NCBI RefSeq assembly: GCF_031180885.1
Contig: NZ_JAPSLK010000064.1
Coordinates: 1 to 43,635 of the forward strand
Length of the DNA stretch: 43,635 nucleotides
Source of the DNA: Saccharothrix sp.
Lineage (GTDB): Bacteria; Actinomycetota; Actinomycetes; Mycobacteriales; Pseudonocardiaceae
Reading direction: 5' to 3'
Shown: positions 32,214-40,001 of the stretch, in pieces
Position numbering within the stretch: the stretch's first letter is position 1
How the letters are laid out: each line of letters opens with the position of its first letter
Program-made: the position numbers and the translations under genes
Notes under the pieces: model-generated
What the model saw: the letters and a program-made list of their open reading frames with translations, nothing else
What the model was told of the DNA's origin: nothing
The model's database searches: none

Positions 32214-33308
32214 CTAGACCGACCACGTCCCGGTCGAGCGGAACCGGGTCAGCGTCGCCAAGTGCGGCGCCAGGTCAAGGCCCTGCGCGGCGATCCACTC
32301 GTCGTCGTAGTAGGTGTTGGCGTACCGCTCGCCGCCGTCGCACAGCAGGGTGACCACGCTGCCGCGCAGGCGGGACGCCCGCATCTCGGCGATGAGCTGG
32401 AACGCGCCCCACAGGTTCGTGCCGGTGGACCCGCCGACCCGCCGCCCGAGGACCTCCTCGACGTGCCGGATGGTGGCGATGGACGCGGCGTCGGGCACCT
32501 TGACCATCCGGTCGATGACCTGCCCGACGAACGACGGCTCGACCCGCGGCCGGCCGATGCCCTCGATGCGCGACCCGCGCGAGCCGACCAGGGCGGGGTC
32601 GCTGTCGCGCCAGGCGTCGAAGAACACCGAGTGCTCCGGGTCCACGACGGCCAGCCGGGTGTGCAGCTTCTTGTAGTGGATGTACCGGCCGATGGTGGCG
32701 CTGGTGCCGCCGGTGCCCGCGCCGACCACGACCCACTCGGGTTCGGGCGCGGCTTCCAGCGCCATCTGCTGGAAGATCGACTCGGCGATGTTGTTGTTGC
32801 CGCGCCAGTCCGTGGCCCGCTCGGCGTGGGTGAACTGGTCCATGAAGTGCCCGCCCAGCTCGGCGGCGAGCCGGCGGGACTCGTCGTAGATCGCGCTCGG
32901 CTCGTCGACGAAGTGGCACCTGCCGCCCTGCCGCTCGATCAGCGCCACCTTCTCCTTGCTGGTGGAGCGGGGCATGACGGCGATGAACGGCAGGCCGAGC
33001 AGGCGCGCGAAGTAGGCCTCGGACACCGCCGTGGAGCCGGAGGACGCCTCGATCACGGGGGTGCCGCCGACGACCCAGCCGTTGCAGATGGCGTAGAGGA
33101 ACAGCGACCGGGCGAGGCGGTGCTTGAGCGAGCCGGTGGGGTGGGTCGACTCGTCCTTGAGGTAGAGGTCGATGCCCCATTCGAGTGGAAGGGGGAAGTG
33201 CAGCAGGTGCGTGTCGGCGCTGCGGTTGGCGTCCGCCTCGATGATCGAGACGGCCTCGCACACCCATTCCCTGGTCCGGGAGCTGCATCGGTCTACGGAA
33301 GTGGTCAC
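32214..33308 (-). CDS. PLP-dependent cysteine synthase/desulfhydrase family protein (Cds1-like)
   Basis: 364 residues from GTG 33308. Fold-type II PLP enzyme: THPTGSLKHR carries the PLP-binding Lys (about K62), EASSGSTAVSEAYFARLLG binds substrate, and VVVGAGTGGTSATIGRYI binds the PLP phosphate. The opening SIIEADANRSADTHLLHFPL resembles M. tuberculosis Cds1 (Rv3684), a cysteine desulfhydrase that makes H2S, pyruvate and ammonia; I infer this from memory of the family, and a cysteine synthase role is possible. TATCGT six nt upstream gives a leaderless start that shares DNA with the opposite promoter. Confidence 0.85.
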   Translation of the reverse strand: MTTSVDRCSSRTREWVCEAVSIIEADANRSADTHLLHFPLPLEWGIDLYLKDESTHPTGSLKHRLARSLFLYAICNGWVVGGTPVIEASSGSTAVSEAYFARLLGLPFIAVMPRSTSKEKVALIERQGGRCHFVDEPSAIYDESRRLAAELGGHFMDQFTHAERATDWRGNNNIAESIFQQMALEAAPEPEWVVVGAGTGGTSATIGRYIHYKKLHTRLAVVDPEHSVFFDAWRDSDPALVGSRGSRIEGIGRPRVEPSFVGQVIDRMVKVPDAASIATIRHVEEVLGRRVGGSTGTNLWGAFQLIAEMRASRLRGSVVTLLCDGGERYANTYYDDEWIAAQGLDLAPHLATLTRFRSTGTWSV

Positions 33309-33314
33309 GCCGGC

Positions 33315-33324
33315 ACGATAACTT
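33315..33324. promoter_or_regulatory. Overlapping divergent -10 boxes (Cds1-like gene / ADP-ribosylglycohydrolase)
   Basis: Only 23 bp separate the two GTG starts. In ACGATAACTT, TATCGT on the minus strand (33320-33315) is six nt before GTG 33308, and TAACTT on the plus strand (33319-33324) is seven nt before GTG 33332. The two boxes share the TA at 33319-33320, so both leaderless transcripts would start from one opened bubble. Confidence 0.65.
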
Positions 33325-33331
33325 CTGCGAC

Positions 33332-34324
33332 GTGACCTCACGTGGGAGCCGGACGCTGCGGGGCTGCCTGCTCGCGGGCGGCGTGGGCGACGCCCTGGGC
33401 GCCGCGATCGAGTTCGACCGGATCGACCGCGTCCGCGGCCGGTTCGGTCCGTCGGGCCTGACCGACTACGCGCCCGCCTACGGACGGCTGGGCGCGATCA
33501 CGGACGACACCCAGATGACCCTGTTCACGGTGGAGGGCCTGGTCCTGGCGAAGCGCCGGGGCAGTGACCCGGTGCACGAGGTGCGCGTCGCCTACGGCCG
33601 GTGGCTGCGCACGCAGGGCGGTCCGGAGGTCGCACCCGACGGGTGGCTGCTGGACGTGCCGGAACTGCACGAGCTGCGCGCGCCGGGCAACACGTGCCTG
33701 GCGGCGCTGCGGTCGGGCCGGCTGGGCACCGTCGAGTCGCCGATCAACGACTCCAAGGGCTGCGGCGCGGTGATGCGCGCGGCGCCCGTCGGGTGGTGGT
33801 CCGACGACGTCCGCGAGGTGTTCGCCCTGGCCACCGCGACCGGCGCGCTGACCCACGGCCACCCCAGCGGCTACCTGTCGGCGGGGGTGCTGGCGGTCGT
33901 GGTGCAGCAGCTGCGACTGGGCGCGACGCTGCCGGAGGCGGTGGACGTGGCGCGGGACGAGCTGGTCCGGTGGGAGGGCCACGAGGAGCAGTTGGCGCTG
34001 TTGGACCTGACCGTGGAGATGGCCGCGCGGGGCGTGCGCCCGACACCCGAGGTCATCGAGACGACCCTCGGCGGCGGCTGGGTCGGCGAGGAGGCCCTGG
34101 CGATCGGCCTGCTGGCGGCCCTCACGTCCCGGTCCCCGGCGGACGGGCTGCTGCCGGCCGTGAACCACTCCGGCGACAGCGACTCGACCGGCGCGATCTG
34201 CGGCAACCTGCTCGGCACGCGGGACGGGCTCGACGAGGTGCCGGAGCACTGGTTGGCGGACCTGGAGCTGGCGGACGTGATCACACGGCTTGCCGACGAG
34301 GCGGCGGAGCTGTTCACGCCCTGA
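33332..34324 (+). CDS. ADP-ribosylglycohydrolase family protein (DraG-like)
   Basis: 330 residues. Hydrolyses ADP-ribose from modified proteins or small molecules with two Mg2+/Mn2+ ions. Metal-site motifs are complete: LAGGVGDALGAAIEF (about 11-25), AITDDTQMTLFTVEG (Asp-Asp at about 53-54), NDSKGCGAVMRAAPVG and NHSGDSDSTGAICGNLLG (about 276-293). The target is not readable from sequence; no matching ADP-ribosyltransferase is in the window. Expressed from a promoter overlapping that of the Cds1-like gene. Confidence 0.92.
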   Translation: MTSRGSRTLRGCLLAGGVGDALGAAIEFDRIDRVRGRFGPSGLTDYAPAYGRLGAITDDTQMTLFTVEGLVLAKRRGSDPVHEVRVAYGRWLRTQGGPEVAPDGWLLDVPELHELRAPGNTCLAALRSGRLGTVESPINDSKGCGAVMRAAPVGWWSDDVREVFALATATGALTHGHPSGYLSAGVLAVVVQQLRLGATLPEAVDVARDELVRWEGHEEQLALLDLTVEMAARGVRPTPEVIETTLGGGWVGEEALAIGLLAALTSRSPADGLLPAVNHSGDSDSTGAICGNLLGTRDGLDEVPEHWLADLELADVITRLADEAAELFTP

Positions 34325-34366
34325 CGTCGCGCGGTTTTGTCGGTGCTTGCCGGCACTTTCGCGCCC

Positions 34367-35590
34367 GTGATCCCCCTGCTGCGCGACCCGGCGTTCCGCC
34401 GGTACTTCCTCGCCCGAACGTCCTCCCACCTCGGTGACGGCCTGATCTCCATCGCGCTGCTGTTCGGCGCGCTGCGGCTCGGGGCGTCGCCGACCGAGGT
34501 GGGGCTGGTGCTGCTGGCCGGTCGGTTACCGGTCGTCGTGCTCACTATCGCCGGCGGGGTGGTGGGCGACCTGCTGTCCCGCCGCGCCGTCATGCTCACC
34601 GCCGACGTCGTCCGATGCGCCTCCCAAGGCCTCACCGCCGCCCTCCTGATCACCGACACGGCCGCCCTCTGGCACCTGGCCGCCTTGCAGGCCGTGGCGG
34701 GCGCGGCCAACGCGTTCTTCGCCCCCGCCGCCGCGGGCCTGGTCGCCGACGTGGTGCCCGAAGCACAGCGCCGCCAGGCGAACGCCCTGGTCAACGGTGC
34801 CCAGAACGCCGCGATCCTCGTCGCCCCGGCGGTGTCGGCGGCGCTGGTCGCCACCGTCGGCGCGGGCGTGTCGTTCGCCGTGGACGCCGCCACCTTCGCC
34901 ATCAGCGCCGTCGCGCTCGTCACGCTGAAGGTCCCCGACAAGCCGATGCCGGCACGCCCGGCCCTGTTCGACGCCATCCGCCACGGCTGGCGGGACTTCC
35001 GCGCCCGACCCTGGCTCCAGGCGACCACGGTGCAGGTCGCCGTGATCAACGGCGTGTGCATCTCCCCGTTCCTGGTCCTCGGCCCGATCATCGCCGAACA
35101 ACGCCTGGGAGGCCCCCTGGCCTGGGCCTTCATCGGCAACGGTTTCGCCGTCGGCGCCCTCCTGGGCAGCGCCCTGGCCCTGCGTTGGCGACCACGGCAC
35201 CCGCTGCGCGTCGCCGTCACCATCCCCGTCGCTCTCGCCCCGCTGCTGGTCCTGCTCGCCCACGGCGCGCCCGTGCCGGTTCTCGCCGCGGCCGCCCTCC
35301 CTGCCGGCGTCCAGTCGGCGCTCTACGCCGTCCTCACCGACACCGCCCGGCAGGTCCACGTGCCCGCCGACCTGGTCGCCCGCGCCACCGGCTTCTCCAC
35401 CGTGGTCGGCCTGGCCGCCGCACCCCTGGGCATGGCACTGGCCGGACCCGCCGCCGAACGGGTCGGCACCCACACCGTGCTCCTCGCCGGCGCACTGGTC
35501 GCCGTGCTGAGCGCACCCGCCGCACTCGCCGTGCGCTCGGTCCGGCGGCTCCCGGCCGAAGCCGGGGTCAAGACCCTCGACAAGGCTTAA
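34367..35590 (+). CDS. MFS transporter (drug/metabolite exporter type)
   Basis: 407 residues from GTG 34367, about twelve hydrophobic helices. N-terminal PLLRDPAFRRYFLARTSSHLGDGLISIAL and the loop GGVVGDLLSRRAVMLTADVVR (motif A variant) are typical of the MFS_3/EntS-like exporters. Substrate unknown. TTG 34337 and GTG 34343 are in-frame alternatives; I favour 34367 because the family normally begins just before the first helix and a -10-like CACTTT lies seven nt upstream. Followed 23 nt later by a PadR regulator, which may control it. Confidence 0.88.
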   Translation: MIPLLRDPAFRRYFLARTSSHLGDGLISIALLFGALRLGASPTEVGLVLLAGRLPVVVLTIAGGVVGDLLSRRAVMLTADVVRCASQGLTAALLITDTAALWHLAALQAVAGAANAFFAPAAAGLVADVVPEAQRRQANALVNGAQNAAILVAPAVSAALVATVGAGVSFAVDAATFAISAVALVTLKVPDKPMPARPALFDAIRHGWRDFRARPWLQATTVQVAVINGVCISPFLVLGPIIAEQRLGGPLAWAFIGNGFAVGALLGSALALRWRPRHPLRVAVTIPVALAPLLVLLAHGAPVPVLAAAALPAGVQSALYAVLTDTARQVHVPADLVARATGFSTVVGLAAAPLGMALAGPAAERVGTHTVLLAGALVAVLSAPAALAVRSVRRLPAEAGVKTLDKA

Positions 35591-35606
35591 TCTACATAGG
35601 TAGGAT
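35577..35606 (+). promoter_or_regulatory. padR promoter with internal palindrome
   Basis: -35 TCGACA (35577-35582, one mismatch from consensus), an 18-bp spacer, -10 TAGGAT (35601-35606), then seven nt to the GTG: the best complete leaderless promoter in the window. CTAC-ATAG-GTAG (35592-35603) overlaps the -10 and may be the PadR operator. Confidence 0.65.
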
Positions 35607-35613
35607 AAGCCCC

Positions 35614-35934
35614 GTGGAACCGTTGGAACGCGTCGGCCGGGCCACGCTGGACGTGCTCGACGTCCTGCTGGACGGCGACCGCCCGCGCTGGGGGCTGGAG
35701 ATCATCAAGCTGACCGGGCGGCCGTCCGGCAGCGTCTACCCGCTGCTGGACCGGCTGGAACAGGCGGGATGGGTCACGTCCTCGTGGGACGACGACGCCG
35801 ACCGGCGGGGGCCGCGGCGGCGCCTGTACGCGCTCACGCCCGACGGGGCGCGGGAGGCGGTCAAAGTGCTCGCTCGCAAGAAGTCGACGGCGAAGAAGAC
35901 TTTGCCGAACACCGGACCGGAGGCCGCGCGATGA
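35614..35934 (+). CDS. PadR-family transcriptional regulator
   Basis: 106 residues. Winged helix: LDVLLDGDRPRWGLEIIKLTGRPSGSVYPLLDRLEQAGWV and the wing DDADRRGPRRRLYALTPDGAREA. PadR proteins usually repress their own operon or a neighbouring transporter and respond to small ligands. It lacks a long C-terminal dimerisation helix, the short subfamily-2 type. ATGA overlap with the next small membrane protein, so the two are co-translated; this pairing of short PadR and a membrane partner is common in actinomycetes. Confidence 0.9.
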   Translation: MEPLERVGRATLDVLDVLLDGDRPRWGLEIIKLTGRPSGSVYPLLDRLEQAGWVTSSWDDDADRRGPRRRLYALTPDGAREAVKVLARKKSTAKKTLPNTGPEAAR

Positions 35935-36224
35935 CCCGTTTCGCCCTGCTCGTGGTGACCTTTGCCGCCGCTCTCCTGCCCCGCCACCTGAAGCACCGCT
36001 ACCGCGAGCAGTGGCGCGCGGACGTGCTCGGCGCGGCCGAGGCGGGGTTGTCGCCGTTGGGGGTGGCGTTCGGGGCGCTCAGGATCGCGAACGTGCGCAA
36101 AGCGCTCCTGCCGATCGGCGTGCTCGCGATCGGGCTGCGGCTGCGGGAGAGCCGCAGGTTCTCCGCGGTGCTGGCGGTGATGGTGCTCGCGAACCTCGGC
36201 GGGATGTTCCTGCTGGTCGTCTGA
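35931..36224 (+). CDS. Small membrane protein coupled to PadR
   Basis: 97 residues. Hydrophobic start (FALLVVTFAAALLP), then HLKHRYREQWRADVLGAAEAGLSPLGVAFGALRIANVRKA, then two more hydrophobic segments. The RYREQW...D motif followed by a Gly/Leu stretch recurs in proteins encoded beside PadR genes. Function unknown. Converges with the DUF4229 gene eight nt away. Confidence 0.75.
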   Translation: MTRFALLVVTFAAALLPRHLKHRYREQWRADVLGAAEAGLSPLGVAFGALRIANVRKALLPIGVLAIGLRLRESRRFSAVLAVMVLANLGGMFLLVV

Positions 36225-36232
36225 CCCGGCGG

Positions 36233-36499
36233 CTACCTCTCGGGGGCTTCGCCGCGGAGTTGGGCGCGGAGCTTCTCGCGTTCGGCGCGGCGGGCCGCCT
36301 GCTTCTCGTCCAGGCCGCGCGCCACCCGCATGCGCAGGCCCTTGAACACGAACAGCGACAGCGGCAGCGCCACGACGACGCCCACCGCCAACGCGACCAG
36401 CAGCGGCACGTTGAGCAGGACCAGGACCGCCGTGACCGCGGCGACCATGCCCAGCCGCGCGCAGACGTACAGCGTCACATCACGACCCAGGTGTTGCAC
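36233..36499 (-). CDS. DUF4229-type small membrane protein
   Basis: 88 residues from GTG 36499. Two transmembrane helices (ARLGMVAAVTAVLVLLNV and LLVALAVGVVVALPLSLFVF), then a highly charged cytosolic tail (RMRVARGLDEKQAARRAEREKLRAQLRG), the layout of DUF4229, an actinobacterial family of unknown function. TAGCCT lies eight nt upstream and its TAG is the stop codon of the preceding lrp gene; alternatively it is simply read through from lrp, 11 nt away. Confidence 0.75.
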   Translation of the reverse strand: MQHLGRDVTLYVCARLGMVAAVTAVLVLLNVPLLVALAVGVVVALPLSLFVFKGLRMRVARGLDEKQAARRAEREKLRAQLRGEAPER

Positions 36500-36510
36500 G
36501 GTTACCCAGG

Positions 36511-36966
36511 CTACGCGCCCGCGGCCGCGGTGTTGGGCCGGCCCTCGAAGCGCGTGGACAGCACCACGGTGGTCCGCGTGCGCGCCACGCCGGGGATGCG
36601 CCGCAGCCGGCCCAGCGAGCGCTCCAGGTCGTCCACGGTGGCCACGCGGACCTTCACGATGAACGACTCGTCCCCCGCCACCCGGTAGCAAGACTCGACC
36701 TCGACCAGCTCGGCCAGCGCGTCGGCCAGTTCGTCGTCGTCCGCGGTGTCGGTGGGGTGGATGCCGATCAGCGCGGTCACCCCCAGGCCCACGGCGCTCG
36801 GGTCGACCACGGCGTGGTAGCCGACGATGACCCCGGTGGCCTCCAGCTTGCCGACCCGCTCGTGCACGGCGGAGGCGGACAGACCGACCTTGCGCCCCAG
36901 GTCGGCGTAGGTGGCCCGGCCGTTCTCGCGGAGGGCGGCGATGATCTGGCGATCAAGTGCGTCCAC
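36511..36966 (-). CDS. Lrp/AsnC-family transcriptional regulator
   Basis: 151 residues from GTG 36966. N-terminal helix-turn-helix: VDALDRQIIAALRENGRATYADLGRKVGLSASAVHERVGKLEATGVI. C-terminal RAM (ligand-binding, oligomerising) domain: GLGVTALIGIHPTDTADDDELADALAELVEVESCYRVAGDESFIVKVRV. Probably senses an amino acid or related metabolite; targets unknown. The start is fixed by TACGCT seven nt upstream; the open frame extends far further but without coding character. Confidence 0.92.
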   Translation of the reverse strand: MDALDRQIIAALRENGRATYADLGRKVGLSASAVHERVGKLEATGVIVGYHAVVDPSAVGLGVTALIGIHPTDTADDDELADALAELVEVESCYRVAGDESFIVKVRVATVDDLERSLGRLRRIPGVARTRTTVVLSTRFEGRPNTAAAGA

Positions 36967-36973
36967 CGGGCCT

Positions 36974-36979
36974 AGCGTA
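36974..36979 (-). promoter_or_regulatory. -10 box of a leaderless lrp/asnC promoter
   Basis: TACGCT on the minus strand, seven nt before the GTG at 36966. Confidence 0.6.
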
Positions 36980-37116
36980 GGGGTAGCGGCACCGATGTCC
37001 GAACCGCCCACTTCGTCCCTTACTACCTCTTTACCATCACCCAAGCGTTCGAGTACCCGAAGGCCGGGATGCCACGATGCGTCCGGTAGGTCTGTTCGGC
37101 ATCGGGGAGGAAGACC

Positions 37117-37335
37117 GTGACCGTCACGCAGGGACACCAGGGGGAACGGCTGCTCACGCCGGGTGAGGTGGCCAGTCTGTTCCGCGTCGACCCCAAGACC
37201 GTGACCAGGTGGGCGACCGCCGGCCGCATCGGCTCCATCCGGACCCCCGGCGGCCACCGCCGGTTCCGGGAGTCCGAAGTCCAGGCCCTGCTCTCGCAGT
37301 TGACCACCGAGGCGACCGAACCGGTACGGCACTGA
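37117..37335 (+). CDS. bldC: BldC-type developmental regulator (MerR-like DNA-binding domain)
   Basis: 72 residues. Nearly the whole protein is one winged-helix domain: LLTPGEVASLFRVDPKTVTRWATAGRIGSIRTPGGHRRFRESEVQALL. This matches Streptomyces BldC, a small protein that binds DNA cooperatively as head-to-tail oligomers and delays sporulation. Unlike most neighbours it has a strong GGAGGAAG ribosome-binding site three nt before GTG 37117. In organisms without sporulation, homologues are general regulators; the role here is inferred. Confidence 0.92.
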   Translation: MTVTQGHQGERLLTPGEVASLFRVDPKTVTRWATAGRIGSIRTPGGHRRFRESEVQALLSQLTTEATEPVRH

Positions 37336-37387
37336 GTCCGTTCACCCCGGTGACACGGGTAACCTCGTGGCAAAGGAGGTGGCGACC

Positions 37388-37567
37388 ATGCTCTACGTGC
37401 TCGCGCTCATCGGTGCGCTCACCATCGCCGTGCTGCTGTGGCGCGCGTTCGGGCCGGATCGGGTCGACTCCGCCCCCAGCCGCCGTGTGATCGCGCCGGA
37501 CGACGACCCGGAGTTCCTGCGCAAGCTGGGCGAGCAGGCGAAGAAGAAGCGTCCGGAAGAAGAGTGA
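37388..37567 (+). CDS. Small membrane-anchored protein
   Basis: 59 residues. One N-terminal transmembrane helix (MLYVLALIGALTIAVLLWRAFG), then a charged tail (RRVIAPDDDPEFLRKLGEQAKKKRPEEE). The ATG has a near-perfect AAAGGAGGT ribosome-binding site, so translation is likely strong. No family recognised; similar small proteins accompany bldC in other actinomycetes as far as I recall. Ends at a strong terminator. Confidence 0.75.
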   Translation: MLYVLALIGALTIAVLLWRAFGPDRVDSAPSRRVIAPDDDPEFLRKLGEQAKKKRPEEE

Positions 37568-37575
37568 CCGCACGT

Positions 37576-37610
37576 CGAAGAGGGGCCTCCGGCACGGAGG
37601 CCCCTCTTCG
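37576..37610. terminator. Bidirectional Rho-independent terminator
   Basis: A 16-bp perfect stem (arm beginning CGAAGAGGGGCCTCCG) with a 3-nt GCA loop between the convergent small membrane protein gene and the ParA-like gene. Confidence 0.85.
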
Positions 37611-37615
37611 GGTGC

Positions 37616-38962
37616 TCAGGTGACCTTGTTGGGGAAGTCGTCGGCGACGGTCGCGGCCAGCTCCAGCAGGGCCAGGCGGGTCTCCGGGCCGAGCTTGTCC
37701 AGCTCGATCTCCGCGCCCTCCTCCAGGTGCGCGTCGAACGGGATGCGCACGACGGCCCGGCACCGCTGCGCGAAGTGCGCGGCGAGCTTGTCCAGGTCGA
37801 CCTTGCCCGAACCGGGCCGCACCGAGTTGATCACGGCGACGGACTTGGCCACCAGGTCGCGGTAGCCGTGGGCCTCCAGCCAGTCCAGGGTCGCCGCGGA
37901 CGTCTGCGCGCCGTCCACCGAGCCGGACGACACCAGCACCAGCGAGTCGGCCTGGTCCAGCACGCCCTTCATCGCCGAGTGCATCAGGCCGGTGCCGCAG
38001 TCGGTGAGGACGATGTTGTAGAAGAGTTCGAGCAGCGCGACCGTGCGAAGGTAGTCCTGGTCGCTGAACGCCTCCGACACGGCCGGGTCCTGCTCGGAGG
38101 CGAGGATCTCAAGCCGGCTGGGCGACTGCGAGGTGTAGGCGCGGACGTCGCTGTACTTGGTGATGCGGGCCGCGTCGCGCAGCAGGTGCCGCACGGTGGC
38201 GGTGGTCTCGCGGGGCACCTTCAGGGCGAGCGTGCCGCGGTCGGGGTTGGCGTCCACGGCGATCACCCGGTCACCGCGCAGCGACGAGAACGTCGAGCCG
38301 AGCGTGGTGGTCGTGGTGGTCTTGCCGACGCCGCCCTTGAGGCTGAGCATCGCGATCTTGTAGCACCCGCGCAGCGGCTGGTTGATCCGCCCGATCAGCT
38401 CGCGCCGGCGCACGTCCGCCGGGCTCTCGCCCAGGTTGACCAGGCCGCCGGTCATGGAGTGCACGGTCTTGCGCCAGCCCGACTGCGGTGGCCGCTTGGC
38501 GCGCTTGATCAGCTGCTGCGACGACACCTCGTGCGCCGTGGCCTGCTGGGGGCGCTGCGGCTGTTGCTGCTGCTGGGGCTGGATGCTCTGCGGGAAGTTG
38601 TTCGGGAACGGGCCCTGGAACTGGTGCGGCCCGGACTGGCCGGCGACCTGGTACGGGCCGCTCTGGTTGCCCACCTGGTACGGCCCCGACTGGTTGCCCA
38701 CCTGGTAGGGGCCCGACTGGTTCCCGACCTGGTAGGGACCGGACTGGTGGCCCACCTGGTAGGGGCCGCTGTGGTTGCCGACCTGGTAGGAGCCGGACGG
38801 CGTGCCCTGGGTGGGGTCGATGTAGGCCGTGGCGGGATCGACGTAGTGGGCGCCCGAACCGTCGACCTGGTAACCGCCGGACTGGTTCGGGTTGGGCTGC
38901 TGCCCTTCCGCGCCCGACGGCGGCTGCCACGACGACTCAGGACTCTCGTAGCGACCGGTCAC
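37616..38962 (-). CDS. ParA/MinD-like ATPase with N-terminal nonapeptide repeats
   Basis: 448 residues. N-terminal ~150 residues are disordered and Gln/Pro/Ser-rich. About six and a half copies of GPYQVGNQS lie at residues 56-113, then a poly-Gln stretch. The ATPase domain starts near 185 with a deviant Walker A, LKGGVGKTTTTTT (K209, K214), followed by VIAVDANPDRGTLAL and IVLTDCGTGLMHSAM. This is the build of the actinobacterial EspI/MinD-like group linked with type VII secretion or polar growth; no secretion genes are nearby. GGAGG lies nine nt before GTG 38962. It follows ccsA after about 100 nt, as a related gene does in M. tuberculosis as far as I recall (Rv0529-Rv0530). Confidence 0.85.
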   Translation of the reverse strand: MTGRYESPESSWQPPSGAEGQQPNPNQSGGYQVDGSGAHYVDPATAYIDPTQGTPSGSYQVGNHSGPYQVGHQSGPYQVGNQSGPYQVGNQSGPYQVGNQSGPYQVAGQSGPHQFQGPFPNNFPQSIQPQQQQQPQRPQQATAHEVSSQQLIKRAKRPPQSGWRKTVHSMTGGLVNLGESPADVRRRELIGRINQPLRGCYKIAMLSLKGGVGKTTTTTTLGSTFSSLRGDRVIAVDANPDRGTLALKVPRETTATVRHLLRDAARITKYSDVRAYTSQSPSRLEILASEQDPAVSEAFSDQDYLRTVALLELFYNIVLTDCGTGLMHSAMKGVLDQADSLVLVSSGSVDGAQTSAATLDWLEAHGYRDLVAKSVAVINSVRPGSGKVDLDKLAAHFAQRCRAVVRIPFDAHLEEGAEIELDKLGPETRLALLELAATVADDFPNKVT

Positions 38963-39062
38963 CGCTGGGGTCCTCCCTGCGCAAAGCGGATCGAGCCTCC
39001 CCCGACCTCACGGTTGCGACGGTAGTCGGCCGCCGGCGGTTCCACGACACTGGGTACGCCGG

Positions 39063-40001
39063 TCAGCCGACACCCGCGTAAGAGTGCAATCCAGTCGTGA
39101 CCAGGTTGATGAAGAACAGGTTGAACACGTTGAGCGCGAAGCCCAACGCGTTGATCCAGGCGGCGGGACGGCCGCGCCAACCGGCGGTCGCGCGGGCGTG
39201 GAGGTAGGCCGCGTAGACCACCCAGCACACGAACGCGACGGTCTCCTTGGGGTCCCAGCCCCAGAACCGGCCCCACGCCGCCTCGGCCCAGATCGCGCCG
39301 CAGATGATGCCGATCGTGAACAGCGGGAACGAGAACACCGTGCTGCGGTAGGCGACCCGGTCCAGCACGTCGGCGTCGGGCAGCTTCGCGAACCGCGCCC
39401 GGCCGGAGGACTTCAGCAGGTACAGCACGCTGGTCACACCGGGCACCAGCAGGATGCCGCTGGACACCGAGATCACCGACACGTGCACCACGAGCCAGTA
39501 CGACTGGAGCGCCGGCTGCACGGGCGCGGCCTCGGCGTACAGCACCGTGCCGCCCAGGAACATCAGGATGACGACCGGCACGAGCACGAACCCGCCGAGC
39601 TTGCGCACCGGGAACGTGCGCATCAGCACCAGCCACGTCGCCACGGCGGCGAACGTCAGCAGCGAGCCGTACTCGTACATGTTGCCCCACGGCGCGCGCT
39701 CGGTCGCGAAACCGCGCAGCACCAAGGAGGACAGTTGCAGCAGCGCGCCCAGCACGGTCAGGGCGACGCCCATGCGGCCGAGCTTCTCTGCGCGGGACCG
39801 CTCGTGCCTCACCACCAGGCCCGGCGTCCACGTGCCGTCCTCGGCGGTGCCGGCCACCTTCGCGGCGCCGACCAGCTCACGCGCCTTGGTGCGCCCGAAA
39901 GCCGCCTCGCACAGGTAGAACACGGCGGCGACGAAGTACACGGAGACGGCCGCACCGTAGGTCCAGTCGCTGTACGTGGACAGCGTCTCGTTGACCGGCA
40001 T
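39063..40001 (-). CDS. ccsA: System II cytochrome c biogenesis protein CcsA/CcsB (haem handling)
   Basis: 312 residues, eight or so membrane helices. With ResB it carries haem across the membrane and attaches it to apocytochrome c. The tryptophan-rich haem-binding motif is WGRFWGWDPKETVAF (WWD-type domain), and conserved histidines lie in VVHVSVISVSSG and AYLHARA. Some annotations call this actinobacterial protein CcsB. ATG 40001 overlaps the resB stop (TGATG); GTG 40004 is an alternative. Confidence 0.94.
   Translation of the reverse strand: MPVNETLSTYSDWTYGAAVSVYFVAAVFYLCEAAFGRTKARELVGAAKVAGTAEDGTWTPGLVVRHERSRAEKLGRMGVALTVLGALLQLSSLVLRGFATERAPWGNMYEYGSLLTFAAVATWLVLMRTFPVRKLGGFVLVPVVILMFLGGTVLYAEAAPVQPALQSYWLVVHVSVISVSSGILLVPGVTSVLYLLKSSGRARFAKLPDADVLDRVAYRSTVFSFPLFTIGIICGAIWAEAAWGRFWGWDPKETVAFVCWVVYAAYLHARATAGWRGRPAAWINALGFALNVFNLFFINLVTTGLHSYAGVG

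Noticed and set aside
34337..34366. TTG or upstream GTG start for the MFS transporter
   Set aside because: No ribosome-binding site or -10 box fits them; the GTG at 34367 gives the usual family start. Not fully excluded.
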